Origin: Pelagicoccus enzymogenes
Lineage (GTDB): Bacteria > Verrucomicrobiota > Verrucomicrobiia > Opitutales > Opitutaceae
Reading direction: 5' to 3'
Length of the DNA stretch: 64,000 bases
Assembly: GCF_014803405.1 (NCBI RefSeq)
Contig: NZ_JACYFG010000006.1
Span: 7,501-71,500, forward strand
In this document: positions 51,229-61,900 of the stretch, in pieces
Layout: every line of letters begins with the position of its first letter
Position numbering within the stretch: the first letter of the stretch is position 1
Translations under genes and position numbers: made by a program
The notes under the pieces: model-generated
The model's input: the letters and a program-made list of their open reading frames with translations, nothing else
Told to the model about the DNA's origin: nothing
Databases searched by the model: none

Positions 51229-52706
51229 GAGTGAGTGTACTCGAGTTCAGGAGCTGGCTCGATCAAGTCAGCTGATTGCTCCTTTTCAGTACGAGGAGAG
51301 AGAAGTATCCAAACGAAAGATACAGCGTAAGCGAAGTTGCCAATGGCAAACATCACTGAACCGATCGTCGTGAGGAAGAGGTAAGTGTCGGTGCTCTTGA
51401 GAATTGCGATCGTATCCGCGTCGCTTCCGTTGAGCAGCGCTCCATGGGCCCAACCTCCGTAAACGAGGCTGACCGTAACCAGGAAGATACCGAGGCCCTG
51501 AACCCAAAATTGAAGGTCCGCCAAAGACGGGTTCGGCAGTTCCTTGTTCAGAAGGCGCGGGAGTATGTAGTAAACCATACCCGTGAAGGCCATGCCCGCA
51601 AAACCAACCAAGAACAAGTAGCGAACCCCATCGTTGTATTGGCTGAACTGCGTCATTTCCTGAACTTCACGCAAAGCTCCCAAGATAGTGAGAACCGTTG
51701 CGACGATGAAGGCCACGACCGCGTAGAAAACGTAACGTACCGAAAGCGTGTCCCATATTTTCGAGAAACTGGAGAACAAGCTCGAGAGGAACTGCATGGT
51801 GAAGACCGAGAGCGGAAGGAACAACCCGAAGCTTGCCACCACCCCAACGGAGGCAATCCACGCTGGGAACGGTCCGTTCACCAGAGAAGCAAGACCTGCG
51901 GCACTGGAAAACAGAATCCAGCTCCAAAATGCGATACCCGACTGACGATAGCCTACGATGTGCTGACCGAGAGCCTTCGGGATGAGGTAATAGATCGTCG
52001 CGAAGGCGAAAGGCGCGACAACCAAACCGAGGAGGTTGCCACCGAACCAAGCAGCAATGACGCTTTGGAAAACGCCTTGGGCAGGCATGCAAAAGATCAT
52101 CACCTGGGCGACGGTGTAAATCCAAACGAAGCAGAACACCCCCGCCAAGGCATACCATTGGGAAGCGAAGGATGAACGGTAGGCGCGAGCCTTGAACGCC
52201 AACAAAATCCAAATGCCTAGTCCGATGAATGCAGCGAAAAGAAACGGCGCCGCGTAAGTCGGAAATTCCAGCATGCGGTAAGGATTTTGGTCTCCCTTGA
52301 AAATTCCGAATAGGCCGATGATAACCGCGAGGTTCCAAGCGCCCGTCGAGATGGCCAGCACCGCGCTGTTGCCGCTGGGACGGCCGCCCAAACGAGCGAT
52401 GATCCATGCGACGCAAGCGAGGCCTGCGTTGAAAAGCCACCCATATACCAAGGCGTTCCAAAACGCGGGGTAAGCCTTGCCGTAGGTCAGCCAGCCGTAT
52501 TCCGCCAAGTAAGTCGGAGAGTGCAGCTTGACCGAGACGATCAGTCCGAGCAAGGACGCGACGAGCAGCCAGAAAACTGAGCCCTTGATCAATCCCAGCA
52601 CCGCGAAGCGCATGGAGGAGTCGATCGTCTGTTCCCTTTCGCGCTGCGATCCATCGCCTTCCAGACTTGGAAAGATCGATGAAAAGAGGTTGCAGATCAA
52701 ATTCAT
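51225..52706 (-). CDS. CcoN-like haem-copper oxidase subunit I homologue lacking all metal ligands
   Basis: 493 residues, about twelve membrane helices, and clear similarity in register to cbb3 subunit I. The six histidines expected there are absent. Low-spin haem b helix: PAFWNALVYG has F82 for His. CuB: AWFGGNLLG has G223; the His pair of the GPHHLHY segment is A273-S274 in AAGLASLVN. The pair GHVH that binds haem b3 and haem b is G360-V361-R362-Y363. Only four His occur in the whole protein (62, 249, 421, 492), none at these places. It should therefore bind no haem b or copper and not reduce oxygen. It probably serves as membrane scaffold for the CcoO-like subunit; any proton role is unknown. 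Confidence 0.88.
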   Translation of the reverse strand: MNLICNLFSSIFPSLEGDGSQREREQTIDSSMRFAVLGLIKGSVFWLLVASLLGLIVSVKLHSPTYLAEYGWLTYGKAYPAFWNALVYGWLFNAGLACVAWIIARLGGRPSGNSAVLAISTGAWNLAVIIGLFGIFKGDQNPYRMLEFPTYAAPFLFAAFIGLGIWILLAFKARAYRSSFASQWYALAGVFCFVWIYTVAQVMIFCMPAQGVFQSVIAAWFGGNLLGLVVAPFAFATIYYLIPKALGQHIVGYRQSGIAFWSWILFSSAAGLASLVNGPFPAWIASVGVVASFGLFLPLSVFTMQFLSSLFSSFSKIWDTLSVRYVFYAVVAFIVATVLTILGALREVQEMTQFSQYNDGVRYLFLVGFAGMAFTGMVYYILPRLLNKELPNPSLADLQFWVQGLGIFLVTVSLVYGGWAHGALLNGSDADTIAILKSTDTYLFLTTIGSVMFAIGNFAYAVSFVWILLSPRTEKEQSADLIEPAPELEYTHS

Positions 52707-52749
52707 AGCTAAGTTCGGGATTGCGAAAACACCCTCTTGCGAGCGTCGC

Positions 52750-53034
52750 CTACTTGGCGTTTTCGGCGATCACGAGTTCCTTTGCTCGTTCGATGGAGAG
52801 GCGAACCTTCCCGCTTGTCGGGTCGGTTACCTTTGTCGTTGAAAGAAGGGACTCAGCCGCTCCGTTGTGCTCTGCGAGCGTGGTGTCTGGCACGGTGAAC
52901 TTCGAAACTTCCGGCGTCTCGGTCGAGTCGACATAAACCTTGCTGGTGAGGAACCAGAAAAGCAGGAACAAGCCGATGATGGCGACGACGACCGGGAACG
53001 AGCTACGCGATGGTGTGTGCGCTTGAGCAGTCAT
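52750..53034 (-). CDS. Small single-helix membrane protein between actF and the CcoN-like gene
   Basis: 94 residues. One membrane helix (about 12-31, FPVVVAIIGLFLLFWFLTSK) is followed by a periplasmic Thr/Ser/Glu-rich part, with a short tail KVRLSIERAKELVIAENA that may pack on a partner. I recognise no family. Many complex III operons carry small extra membrane subunits at this place, so it may be an accessory subunit. ATG 53034 was chosen; a TTG two codons earlier is less likely. It starts ten bases after the actF stop. Confidence 0.75.
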   Translation of the reverse strand: MTAQAHTPSRSSFPVVVAIIGLFLLFWFLTSKVYVDSTETPEVSKFTVPDTTLAEHNGAAESLLSTTKVTDPTSGKVRLSIERAKELVIAENAK

Positions 53035-53044
53035 TTGCAAAAAA

Positions 53045-54277
53045 CTAGTGGTTGTGGTTCAGGCACTCCCCAATGCGAGGGTCGCGGATTGGGATGATCT
53101 TAACCTTGTGGAAGCTGGTCCAGAAAGCCCAAAGCAGGACCCCGGCACCTCCCAGCAGAGCAGCCGCCAACCACAGGAGTCCCAGTGGATGGTGGATGAA
53201 GTCTACCGGATGGTGATGATCCTTGAGAGCTGGGAGAACGTTGAAGATAACGTCGAAAAGCTGCATGAAGAGAATCCAGCACGCCATGAATACCATCGCC
53301 GGAAATTTCGTCTTCAGCGGGAATTGCAGCATGAACAGGAACGGGAAGAGGAAATGACCGAAGATCAGGAACATGGATACGCCGTACCACATGCCCTCCT
53401 CGCGGAAGTTGTACCAAAACGTTTCTTCCGGAATGTTACCGTTCCAGATCAGGAAGTACTGGGAGAAACTGATGTAAGCCCAGAAAACGGTGAACGCGAA
53501 GCAGAGAGTGCTCAAGTCGTGCAAGTGCTTCGTGTTAAAGATCCCCTTGAGGGGGCCCTTCGCGACGAGGAAAGCAGCGACCAAGACAAGCACCGCGAGG
53601 GCTGCTCGCATGGAATTGGCGAAGAACCAAACGCCGAACATGGTGGAGAACCAGTGGTATTCAAGCGACATGATCCAGTCGAAACCGGCCATCGACCACG
53701 TCAGAGCGACCACGACCAAACCTCCCGCTGCATGCTTACGGCTGGAGAAGGTGTGCTCTGCAGAGCCGTCGCTGTCCTGGGAGAAGGAATTGCGACGGAA
53801 GGTGCGGGCGAAGTAGATCCAGGCGCCAAAGGAAATGATGGTACGCGCCCAGAAGCCAAACGGCCCGAACTCGTTCAACCACCAGGTCTTCTTCTGGTAG
53901 AGCACATCCTCGGCAACCTTGTGGCCGTGAACGACAGCGTCCTCGTTCATCCAGATCCAGATGGTGCCCTGGTCCTTGAGGTAGGTGATTGCGAAGAGCG
54001 GGATGAAGAGCACCGCCATCCAAGGAAGGGCGGCGAGGAAGTTCTCAGCCTGGCGACGGATCACCGTAGACCAGTAGGCGTCGAAAATATGGTGAATCAT
54101 CACCAAGAAAAGCATTCCGATGGTGATCGACGTCGTGAAGATCATACCGATCAGGTAGCAGAAGGAGGCCATCCGCGTGTCGACAAACATGCCGATCAGC
54201 GAGACGATCAGGCCCACGGCCCCGATCATTAGCCACTTAGTTGGGTTCGGAAGCGAAGCGTCGCGTTCTGCACTCAT
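53045..54277 (-). CDS. actF: Alternative complex III membrane subunit ActF
   Basis: 410 residues with about ten membrane helices, an NrfD-like protein that resembles ActC but is shorter. Typical family segments include FLAALPWMAVLFIPLF, WSMAGFDWIMSLEYHWFSTMFGVWFFANSM and FWAYISFSQYFLIWNGNIPEE. In ACIII structures ActF sits beside ActC and is thought to help with proton conduction. The start overlaps the actE stop in ATGA. Confidence 0.93.
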   Translation of the reverse strand: MSAERDASLPNPTKWLMIGAVGLIVSLIGMFVDTRMASFCYLIGMIFTTSITIGMLFLVMIHHIFDAYWSTVIRRQAENFLAALPWMAVLFIPLFAITYLKDQGTIWIWMNEDAVVHGHKVAEDVLYQKKTWWLNEFGPFGFWARTIISFGAWIYFARTFRRNSFSQDSDGSAEHTFSSRKHAAGGLVVVALTWSMAGFDWIMSLEYHWFSTMFGVWFFANSMRAALAVLVLVAAFLVAKGPLKGIFNTKHLHDLSTLCFAFTVFWAYISFSQYFLIWNGNIPEETFWYNFREEGMWYGVSMFLIFGHFLFPFLFMLQFPLKTKFPAMVFMACWILFMQLFDVIFNVLPALKDHHHPVDFIHHPLGLLWLAAALLGGAGVLLWAFWTSFHKVKIIPIRDPRIGECLNHNH

Positions 54278-54888
54278 AGTCCTAGTTCCTCCTTGCTAGC
54301 AGGAGTTAAATCTTTGGCGGAGCCGTTCGCGGCGCGCTGCAGGGCGCGGACGTAGAGAACGACGTTCCAACGGTCTTCGACCGAAAGCTTTTCCTTGTAT
54401 CCGTACATGCGACCGCTGCGGCTTCCATGACCGATGTAATGGAAGATCTCGCCGTCGGCCATGTCCGTGTAGGGAGCGGCCGTCAAATTCGCGATCGCCG
54501 TCATGCCGAAAGCCGCCGTGCGGCCATTGCCGTCACCTGCAGCCCCATGACAAGGGGTGCAGTAGATTTGGTAGCGTTCCTCGCCGCGCTCCATGGCGGC
54601 TTGGTTCACCTCGATCGGAAAACCATTGCCGTAAGCCTCACCCTTTTTGCCAGTCGCCTTGTAGGCATCTGGCTCGAAAGTGCCGCGAGCAACCGTACCA
54701 GGAACCGGCAAACGGTCAGTACGGCCATCCGCGAAGAAAGCGCTTTCCGCCTGCGGATGGTACTTCGGCATGTGATCCATGTCGTCGAAGATCTCGAGCG
54801 GACGCTTTGTTGTCGTTGTGCCTCGGAAACCGAGCACGCTAATCGCCGCGATCACGACGAATGCAAATATCAGGTATACGTAGCGCAT
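54274..54888 (-). CDS. actE: Alternative complex III monoheme cytochrome ActE
   Basis: 204 residues. An N-terminal hydrophobic segment (about 1-22) and a cytochrome c domain with YQIYCTPCHGAAGDGNG. The lead sequence FDDMDHMPKYHPQAES and FPIEVNQAAMERGEERY are typical of ActE. It receives electrons from the pentaheme ActA and passes them to an oxidase or soluble carrier. ATG 54888 was chosen because the membrane segment starts directly after it; the frame upstream overlaps actD and is not conserved. Confidence 0.93.
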   Translation of the reverse strand: MRYVYLIFAFVVIAAISVLGFRGTTTTKRPLEIFDDMDHMPKYHPQAESAFFADGRTDRLPVPGTVARGTFEPDAYKATGKKGEAYGNGFPIEVNQAAMERGEERYQIYCTPCHGAAGDGNGRTAAFGMTAIANLTAAPYTDMADGEIFHYIGHGSRSGRMYGYKEKLSVEDRWNVVLYVRALQRAANGSAKDLTPASKEELGL

Positions 54889-54892
54889 CTCG

Positions 54893-55423
54893 TTATTTCT
54901 CCATGTCGGATACTTCGACCGGATGCAGACCTTCGATGAAGGTGCGCGTCTTGGCGTCGTCGAACTGTGGATCTTCGGACTCGATGTAGAGGAAGAACTT
55001 GTCGTCGGACATTTCCGCCACCTTGTCGGCCTTGAGCGCCGAATGGTAATGCATCGGCAGCTTGTTGAGGATGAACATGCCAATGATCGAAGCAAAGGCT
55101 GAGAAGAGAATGGTAAGCTCGTAGGACACCGGGAAGGCGAAGAACGGGCTGAAGAGCGGCTTGCCGCCGATCAAGATCTTGTAGTCAAACGCGTTGGTAT
55201 AGAAGATCATGCTCATACCGGTGATGAAACCGGTGGTGCCGCCCACGATCGTAAAGCGTGGTACCCATGAGCGCTTGAGGCCCATGGCTCCATCCATGCC
55301 GTGGATCGGGAACGGAGTGATCACGTCCCAACGCTTGAAGCCTGCGTCCCTCACCTTTTCCGCTGCATGCATGATGTCAGCCGGGGTGTCGAACTTAGCG
55401 AGTATTCCAAATTTGTCCGCCAT
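54893..55423 (-). CDS. actD: Alternative complex III subunit ActD (DUF3341)
   Basis: 176 residues of the DUF3341 family. A cytoplasmic N-terminal part (GILAKFDTPADIMHAAEKVRDAG) is followed by two membrane helices (about 58-80, 100-122) around FSPFFAFPVSYELTIL. It ends in a short acidic segment. ActD is a small membrane subunit with no cofactor. The actC gene ends 25 bases upstream and actE starts 4 bases downstream. Confidence 0.93.
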   Translation of the reverse strand: MADKFGILAKFDTPADIMHAAEKVRDAGFKRWDVITPFPIHGMDGAMGLKRSWVPRFTIVGGTTGFITGMSMIFYTNAFDYKILIGGKPLFSPFFAFPVSYELTILFSAFASIIGMFILNKLPMHYHSALKADKVAEMSDDKFFLYIESEDPQFDDAKTRTFIEGLHPVEVSDMEK

Positions 55424-55448
55424 TTTTAGAGGAGTCGACGTTTAGAGA

Positions 55449-56863
<1,415 letters not shown>

Positions 56864-56864
<1 letters not shown>

Positions 56865-59800
56865 TAGTGGTGTCCTCCTTCGCTGTCAGAATGGGAGTCA
56901 TGGGAATCGTGTGAAACACTCGCCTTCGGCGCCTTCGCCTTGTACTCCTTCTTGGAGAGAGGCATGTCGTGGTAATCCGGCATCTCTGGATTCGGATTGC
57001 GGATGCGAGCCATGAACGTGGTGCGTGGTCGCGTGTTCAAGTAACCGAGGAGCGAATACGTACGCTCGTTTTCGCGCAGTTGCGAAACGCGGCTGTTCGC
57101 GTCCTTCAAGTCACCAAATACGATGGCATCAGTCGGACAAGCTTGCTCGCAGGCAACCTTGATGGCACCGTCGCGAACGCGGACGTCATCGCTGTCGCCA
57201 GCCTTGGCCTGTTGGGCGATCTTAGCTTGGTTGATACGCTGTACGCAGAAAGTACACTTTTCCATCACGCCGCGCATGCGCACGGATACGTCTGGATTCT
57301 GCGCCATCTGCACAAGCTCGGGCATTCCCTTAGGAGCGAGCGGCCCCAGGTAAAGCTTGTCCAGCTCGCGCTGCTGGTAATCGAAGAAGTTGAAGCGGCG
57401 AACCTTGTAAGGACAGTTGTTCGCGCAGTAGCGGGTACCGATACAGCGGTTGTACGCCATGGCGTTGAGACCTTCTTCGTCGTGAACCGTCGCATTAACT
57501 GGGCAAACCGTCTCACAAGGAGCAGTCTCACACTGCATACAGGCGATTGGCTGGAGAGAAACCTGCGGATCCTCTGGGATCTCGGTATTGTCCTTGGCTC
57601 CAGAGGAGAAGTAACGGTCGAGGCGGATCCAGTGCATTTCGCGTCCGCGACGCACTTGGTCGCGACCTACGATAGGAATGTTGTTTTCGCTCTGACACGC
57701 AATTACGCAGGAGTTACAGCCTGTGCACACGTTCAGATCGATGCTCATCCCCCACTGGTGAATACCGGTGAGATCTGGATGCTCGTACATCGAACCACCG
57801 CGAGGAGTGTCGGTGATCTTCTCCTGCGTCGACATATCCTCCGCCCCTGCGTAAATCGCTGGAGAATGGGATTCCATGCCCATCTTGGATACGAAGTTCT
57901 TGTCCGCTGCGTAGTCGTCGAGATTGGACTCGCGAACGATCGCGCGGCCTTCCATCGACCAGTGCTCCTGCGTTTCCGCGAGCTGGTACTCTGCACCGGT
58001 AAGAGCGAGCGTGGCGTTGGAAACGAAAGCGGCAGCGGAACGGATGGCGTAAGCGCTGAACCCGGAGCCTGTTCCCACGCGGCCGGTCTTTGTACGGCCG
58101 TATCCAAGCGGCAATACAACGGTGTAGTTGTCGAGGCCTGGCTGAATGTGAATGGCTCCCGTGATCTCGCGGCCGTCGACCGAGATGGTGGCGACCGAAG
58201 CGAACTGGCGACCGTCGCGAACCTTGTTCGGATTCTTGCGAGCGACCTGATTCATGGAATCCGGGGCGATGATGTCGAGATCCTTGGCCAACTTCGGGCT
58301 AACGATGATAGCGTTGTCCCAAGTAAGCTTGGTCATGGGGTCTGGACATTCCTGCAACCAACCATTGTTGGCGAAACGACCGTCGTCCACCGAAGCGTCG
58401 TTGAGGAAACGGACTTCGAGGCTGTTCTTGTCCTTGGGAGCCTCAGGAGCCGTGAAGCCCTTGAGCAGGTCGGCGAGCTCCAGTCCTGAAACGTTACTGT
58501 TAGCAGTTTTGTAACCGCCAGACTTGAACCCTTCATTGAGGAAGGCTTCGAATGCACGCTTGCCAGGGGTCCCGTTAGCGGACTGGAAGGTAGCGTAAAC
58601 GAGACTGTAGCCGTCGGCATTCGCCTCGCCTACGAGGCGAGCCAGTACTTCGATTTCGGATACACCATCGAAGAGCGGAAGAATCATCGGCTGCTGAGCC
58701 ACCACGTCGCCGCCGTATGTGCGACCATCGCCCCAAGCTTCTAGGAAATGAGCTTGAGTGATGTGGTAAGTGGACGCTTCGGACGTTTCGTCGGCATAGT
58801 AACCGAGGCGAACGACCTCCTCTACCTTGCCCAACAACCCGGCGAAATCGATACCGGCTGGAGCATTGTAGACAGGGTTGCCACCGAGGATAACGAGCGA
58901 GTTGACAGAACCGGCTTCGATGCTGGAAGCGAGATCCTGAATGGTAGCGGTCTTGCCGTTATCGACGGAGACCAAAGAAACGGTCTTCTTCAGGTTGCCG
59001 AGCTTCTCATTGACCAAAAGTCCCAGAGCGTGAGCTTCCGGAGAGAGGTGCTGCCCAACGAAGACGAGGCTTTCGCCCTTGTGGTTCTTGAGGTCTGCCG
59101 CGCACTTGACCGCCCATTCCTTGGTCCCAGCCTCGAGCTTGTCTGCGAGCGGAGAGAGAACGGACTTGAGAGCGTTGCCCTCGACGCCGAGGTCGAGTTC
59201 AAGAGCGATCGCCGCAAGGAAAGAAACCATCTGGCTCGACGCAAGTCGCTTGCGGTGGTCGGCCATGGCGCCGGTGAGCGAGAAGTTGCTCTCCACCGAG
59301 TAAAGACGATTCATCTCGTCCTTGCTGGAGCGAACGCGACGTCCGTCGGCGAACTGCTTGGAGAACTGCACCGCCCCCTGCTCTTCGTCTAGGAAGTCGG
59401 CGTCAACCGCGAGGATGCGGGAAGCCTTGGACAGGTCATACTTTGGCTGAAGAGAGGCGTTGCCGGTGACCTTGGCGGCCGCGATGCCCGCGTTGGTCGC
59501 GTCGATCGCGTCGTATTCAGCCCAAGTCGCTTGCGGGAAGGCCTTGAGGAAGGCTTGCTTCAGGCGAAGGCGGGTGGGAGAGGAAGAGCTTTCAGCGAGA
59601 ACCGCGACACCCTTGCCGTTGGACGATGCGTACTTCTTGTTGAGGGAAGCGAGCAAGTCATTGACGTCCGCGTTGCTGATTTTGGCAGAACCCTTGGTGT
59701 GGGCCGTGGCGCGATCAGGATCGTAGAGATCGAGGATGGCTGCTTGAGCCTTGCGAGTCGTGCCTCCCTTGTAGCCGGGATGGTCGTCGTTGCCTTCAAC

Positions 59801-60166
59801 CTTAGTCGGACGGCCGGTGTGCGTCTCGATGAGAAGCGGAAGCGTTTCGCCACGCAGCGGGAAACCGGTCGCATAGTAGAGAGCCTGACCAGGAATCTGG
59901 TGCTCGGGCATCTTCGAATGCGGGAGGATGTGCGACTCAGGGCGGCGACAGCCGGCAAAGCCGAGACCGCCGATTGCGAAGGACGCCGCCATGATCTTGA
60001 AGAAGTGGCGACGGTCCACCTCGTTCATTTCCGAGGCTTCGGGACCGAACTCGCGCTCGACTTGAGCGAGGAATTCGGGAGATTGCGACAGGTCGTCGAG
60101 GCTGCGCCAGTAGCGCGGGCCAGACAATTCCGCTGTTTCAGGATGTGTATAAGGTGCGCGTTTCAT
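56864..60166 (-). CDS. actB: Alternative complex III iron-sulfur subunit ActB
   Basis: 1100 residues, a fusion. The N-terminus has the Tat-like motif [17 protein letters not shown] followed by a possible lipobox Cys. A molybdopterin-oxidoreductase-like domain without cofactor follows (about 90-720). The ferredoxin-like domain (about 790-1040) has Cys clusters [41 protein letters not shown] and CEQACP, enough for three 4Fe-4S and one 3Fe-4S cluster. It carries electrons from ActC to ActA on the periplasmic side. The start overlaps the actA stop in ATGA. Confidence 0.94.
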
Positions 60167-60819
60167 CGATGGCAGCCTGTGCAGCTTTGAGGAGGAGTGA
60201 TGTTGCGTTCTTCAACAAACTTGAGGCCGTCCTTGATCTGGCCCTGCTTGCCGCCGGGATGTACCCAGTCGAGGTTGAATACTTCGTCGACCGGACGGAG
60301 GACTTCTTCCGGATTGCGGTGGCAGTCGAGACACCAGCCCATGCTCATTGGCTCGGCATGCGAAACGACTTCCATCTCGTTGACCTGCCCATGACATTCC
60401 ACGCAGGAAACGCCGCGCGTCACGTGAGCTTGGTGGCTGAAGTAGACATAATCGGGAACCTGATGAACCCGCTTCCAAGCTACCGGCTCGCCCGTGGCAT
60501 AGCTTTCCCGGATCGGGGCGAGCAACTCGCTGTCCGTCTTGATCATGCTGTGACACTTCATGCAAGTGTCCGCAGCAGGGATGTTGGCAACGTCGGACTT
60601 GTCGACCCCATCGTGACAGTAACGGCAGTCGAGACCGAGCTCGCCTACGTGGAAACTGTGGTCGTAAGGGACCGGCTGAGTTGGCTCGTAGCCGACCCGA
60701 ACGTATTTCGGCGTCACATAATAGGTGATGCCGGCGAGGAGCGTAGTCACGAAGACGAAGACGAAAACAACGATCTTCAGTGGCAACGCGTTCGACCACT
60801 TTGGAAACACTTTAGACAT
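60163..60819 (-). CDS. actA: Alternative complex III pentaheme cytochrome ActA
   Basis: 218 residues. One N-terminal membrane helix (about 14-36) and a periplasmic domain with five haem motifs: CRYCH, CMKCH, CVECH, CLDCH and CTGCH. The five-haem count is the hallmark of ActA. It receives electrons from ActB and gives them to ActE. It is the first recognisable structural gene of the operon; a short gene of unknown function precedes it by 40 bases. Confidence 0.95.
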   Translation of the reverse strand: MSKVFPKWSNALPLKIVVFVFVFVTTLLAGITYYVTPKYVRVGYEPTQPVPYDHSFHVGELGLDCRYCHDGVDKSDVANIPAADTCMKCHSMIKTDSELLAPIRESYATGEPVAWKRVHQVPDYVYFSHQAHVTRGVSCVECHGQVNEMEVVSHAEPMSMGWCLDCHRNPEEVLRPVDEVFNLDWVHPGGKQGQIKDGLKFVEERNITPPQSCTGCHR

Positions 60820-60859
60820 AGCGGTAAAAGGTTAGCCGTTCCTGTCAGGGAAGGAGCAG

Positions 60860-61042
60860 TTAGGCGAATCGCGAATCCTCTCGATTCACCGATCGAGGAT
60901 CCTGACGCAGCTTGATGGCAGAGGCATTCGAAGGATTACCCTTCTCCTTGCTACGAGCTAGCAGCTTAGGCAATGCGACGACGCCAGCCACGACGGCAGC
61001 GATCGCAAGTAGAAACGATTTGCGGGAATTTTCGGAACTCAC
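60860..61042 (-). CDS. Short single-helix protein at the head of the complex III operon
   Basis: 60 residues, GTG start. Lys/Arg residues before one hydrophobic helix (about 10-28, FLLAIAAVVAGVVALPKLLA) suggest a membrane anchor; the rest is short and basic, then Arg/Asp-rich. No family recognised. It lies 40 bases before actA in the same direction. The reading frame could be fortuitous, but position and helix speak for a real small subunit or leader. Confidence 0.5.
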   Translation of the reverse strand: MSSENSRKSFLLAIAAVVAGVVALPKLLARSKEKGNPSNASAIKLRQDPRSVNREDSRFA

Positions 61043-61136
61043 TGAGCAGAAGGTTAGGCTTTAGAGGAAACGGCAGTGAAAGAGCCGCGAATTGAAAGGC
61101 AAATAAAATGTTGGCGACGTTAGAGGCGGTGCAAGG

Positions 61137-61163
61137 GGTTATTAGCTGACGTATAGGTTATTA
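61137..61163. promoter_or_regulatory. Direct repeat GGTTATTA in the complex III promoter region
   Basis: GGTTATTA occurs at 61137-61144 and 61156-61163, 19 bases apart, within the 159-base non-coding space between the ABC transporter genes and the complex III operon. On the minus strand this is a pair of TAATAACC, about 100 bases before the first gene. It could be a regulator site; nothing else is recognised there. Confidence 0.3.
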
Positions 61164-61201
61164 ATCGTACTTCTAATAGCCATGAGCCCCACACATGCAA
61201 A

Positions 61202-61900
61202 TCAATCGACGAAAAGCCCGTCCTCCATGCGCAAAATGCGGTCGCAGCGGGCGGCAAGCTCCGGATTGTGGGTCACGATAAGCACCGCCTGCTGATACTC
61301 CCTGGCCAGACGGGTCAACAGATCGAAGACCATCATCGAATTTTTCAGGTCCAAGTTGCCCGTCGGCTCGTCGGCGAGCAACACACTGGGCCGATTTGCA
61401 AGCGCCCGGGCAATAGCTACCCGCTGCTGCTCGCCTCCCGAAAGCTGCGACGGACGACGCTGCGTTTTACCCCCCAAGCCGACCTGTTCGAGCAGGCTTC
61501 TGGCCTGCGCCCGCATGTCGTCTTCGTTCAGGCGGGCGAGCTTGCGCATCGGCATCATCACGTTTTCCAGCGCGGAAAACTCGGGCAAGAGAAAGTGAAA
61601 CTGGAAAACGAAGCCAATATGCTCGCAACGGAGTCGGGTATGCGCCCCGTCCCGATCAAGGGGAACATTCTCCCCACAAACTGAAATCTGTCCCTGGTCC
61701 TGGCGGTCCAGCAAACCAAGCAGGTATAAGAGAGTGCTCTTGCCGCATCCCGAAGGTCCCACCACCGCAGCGATCTCGCCTCGACGCAGCTCCAAGTCGA
61801 CCCCCCTCAAGACGTGAACCCGCGTTTCCCCTTCCCCAAGATGCTTGTGCAAGCCCTGGCAGGACATCGCCACTTGGGCATCGATCACACTGGCGCTCAT
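61202..61900 (-). CDS. lolD: LolD/MacB-type ABC transporter ATP-binding protein
   Basis: 232 residues. All ATPase motifs are present: Walker [15 protein letters not shown]-loop QFHFLLPEF, signature [15 protein letters not shown], Walker [13 protein letters not shown] and the His-loop VTHNPELA. It is most like LolD, which drives release of lipoproteins from the inner membrane to LolA, though MacB- or FtsE-type transport cannot be excluded. The start overlaps the stop of the permease gene in ATGA. Confidence 0.85.
   Translation of the reverse strand: MSASVIDAQVAMSCQGLHKHLGEGETRVHVLRGVDLELRRGEIAAVVGPSGCGKSTLLYLLGLLDRQDQGQISVCGENVPLDRDGAHTRLRCEHIGFVFQFHFLLPEFSALENVMMPMRKLARLNEDDMRAQARSLLEQVGLGGKTQRRPSQLSGGEQQRVAIARALANRPSVLLADEPTGNLDLKNSMMVFDLLTRLAREYQQAVLIVTHNPELAARCDRILRMEDGLFVD

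Noticed and set aside
53048-54232. 394-codon open frame on the plus strand opposite actF
   Set aside because: It mirrors the actF coding frame, shows no domain, and is a product of GC-rich codon use. The same holds for long plus-strand frames opposite actC (55452-56855) and actB (56969-58489).
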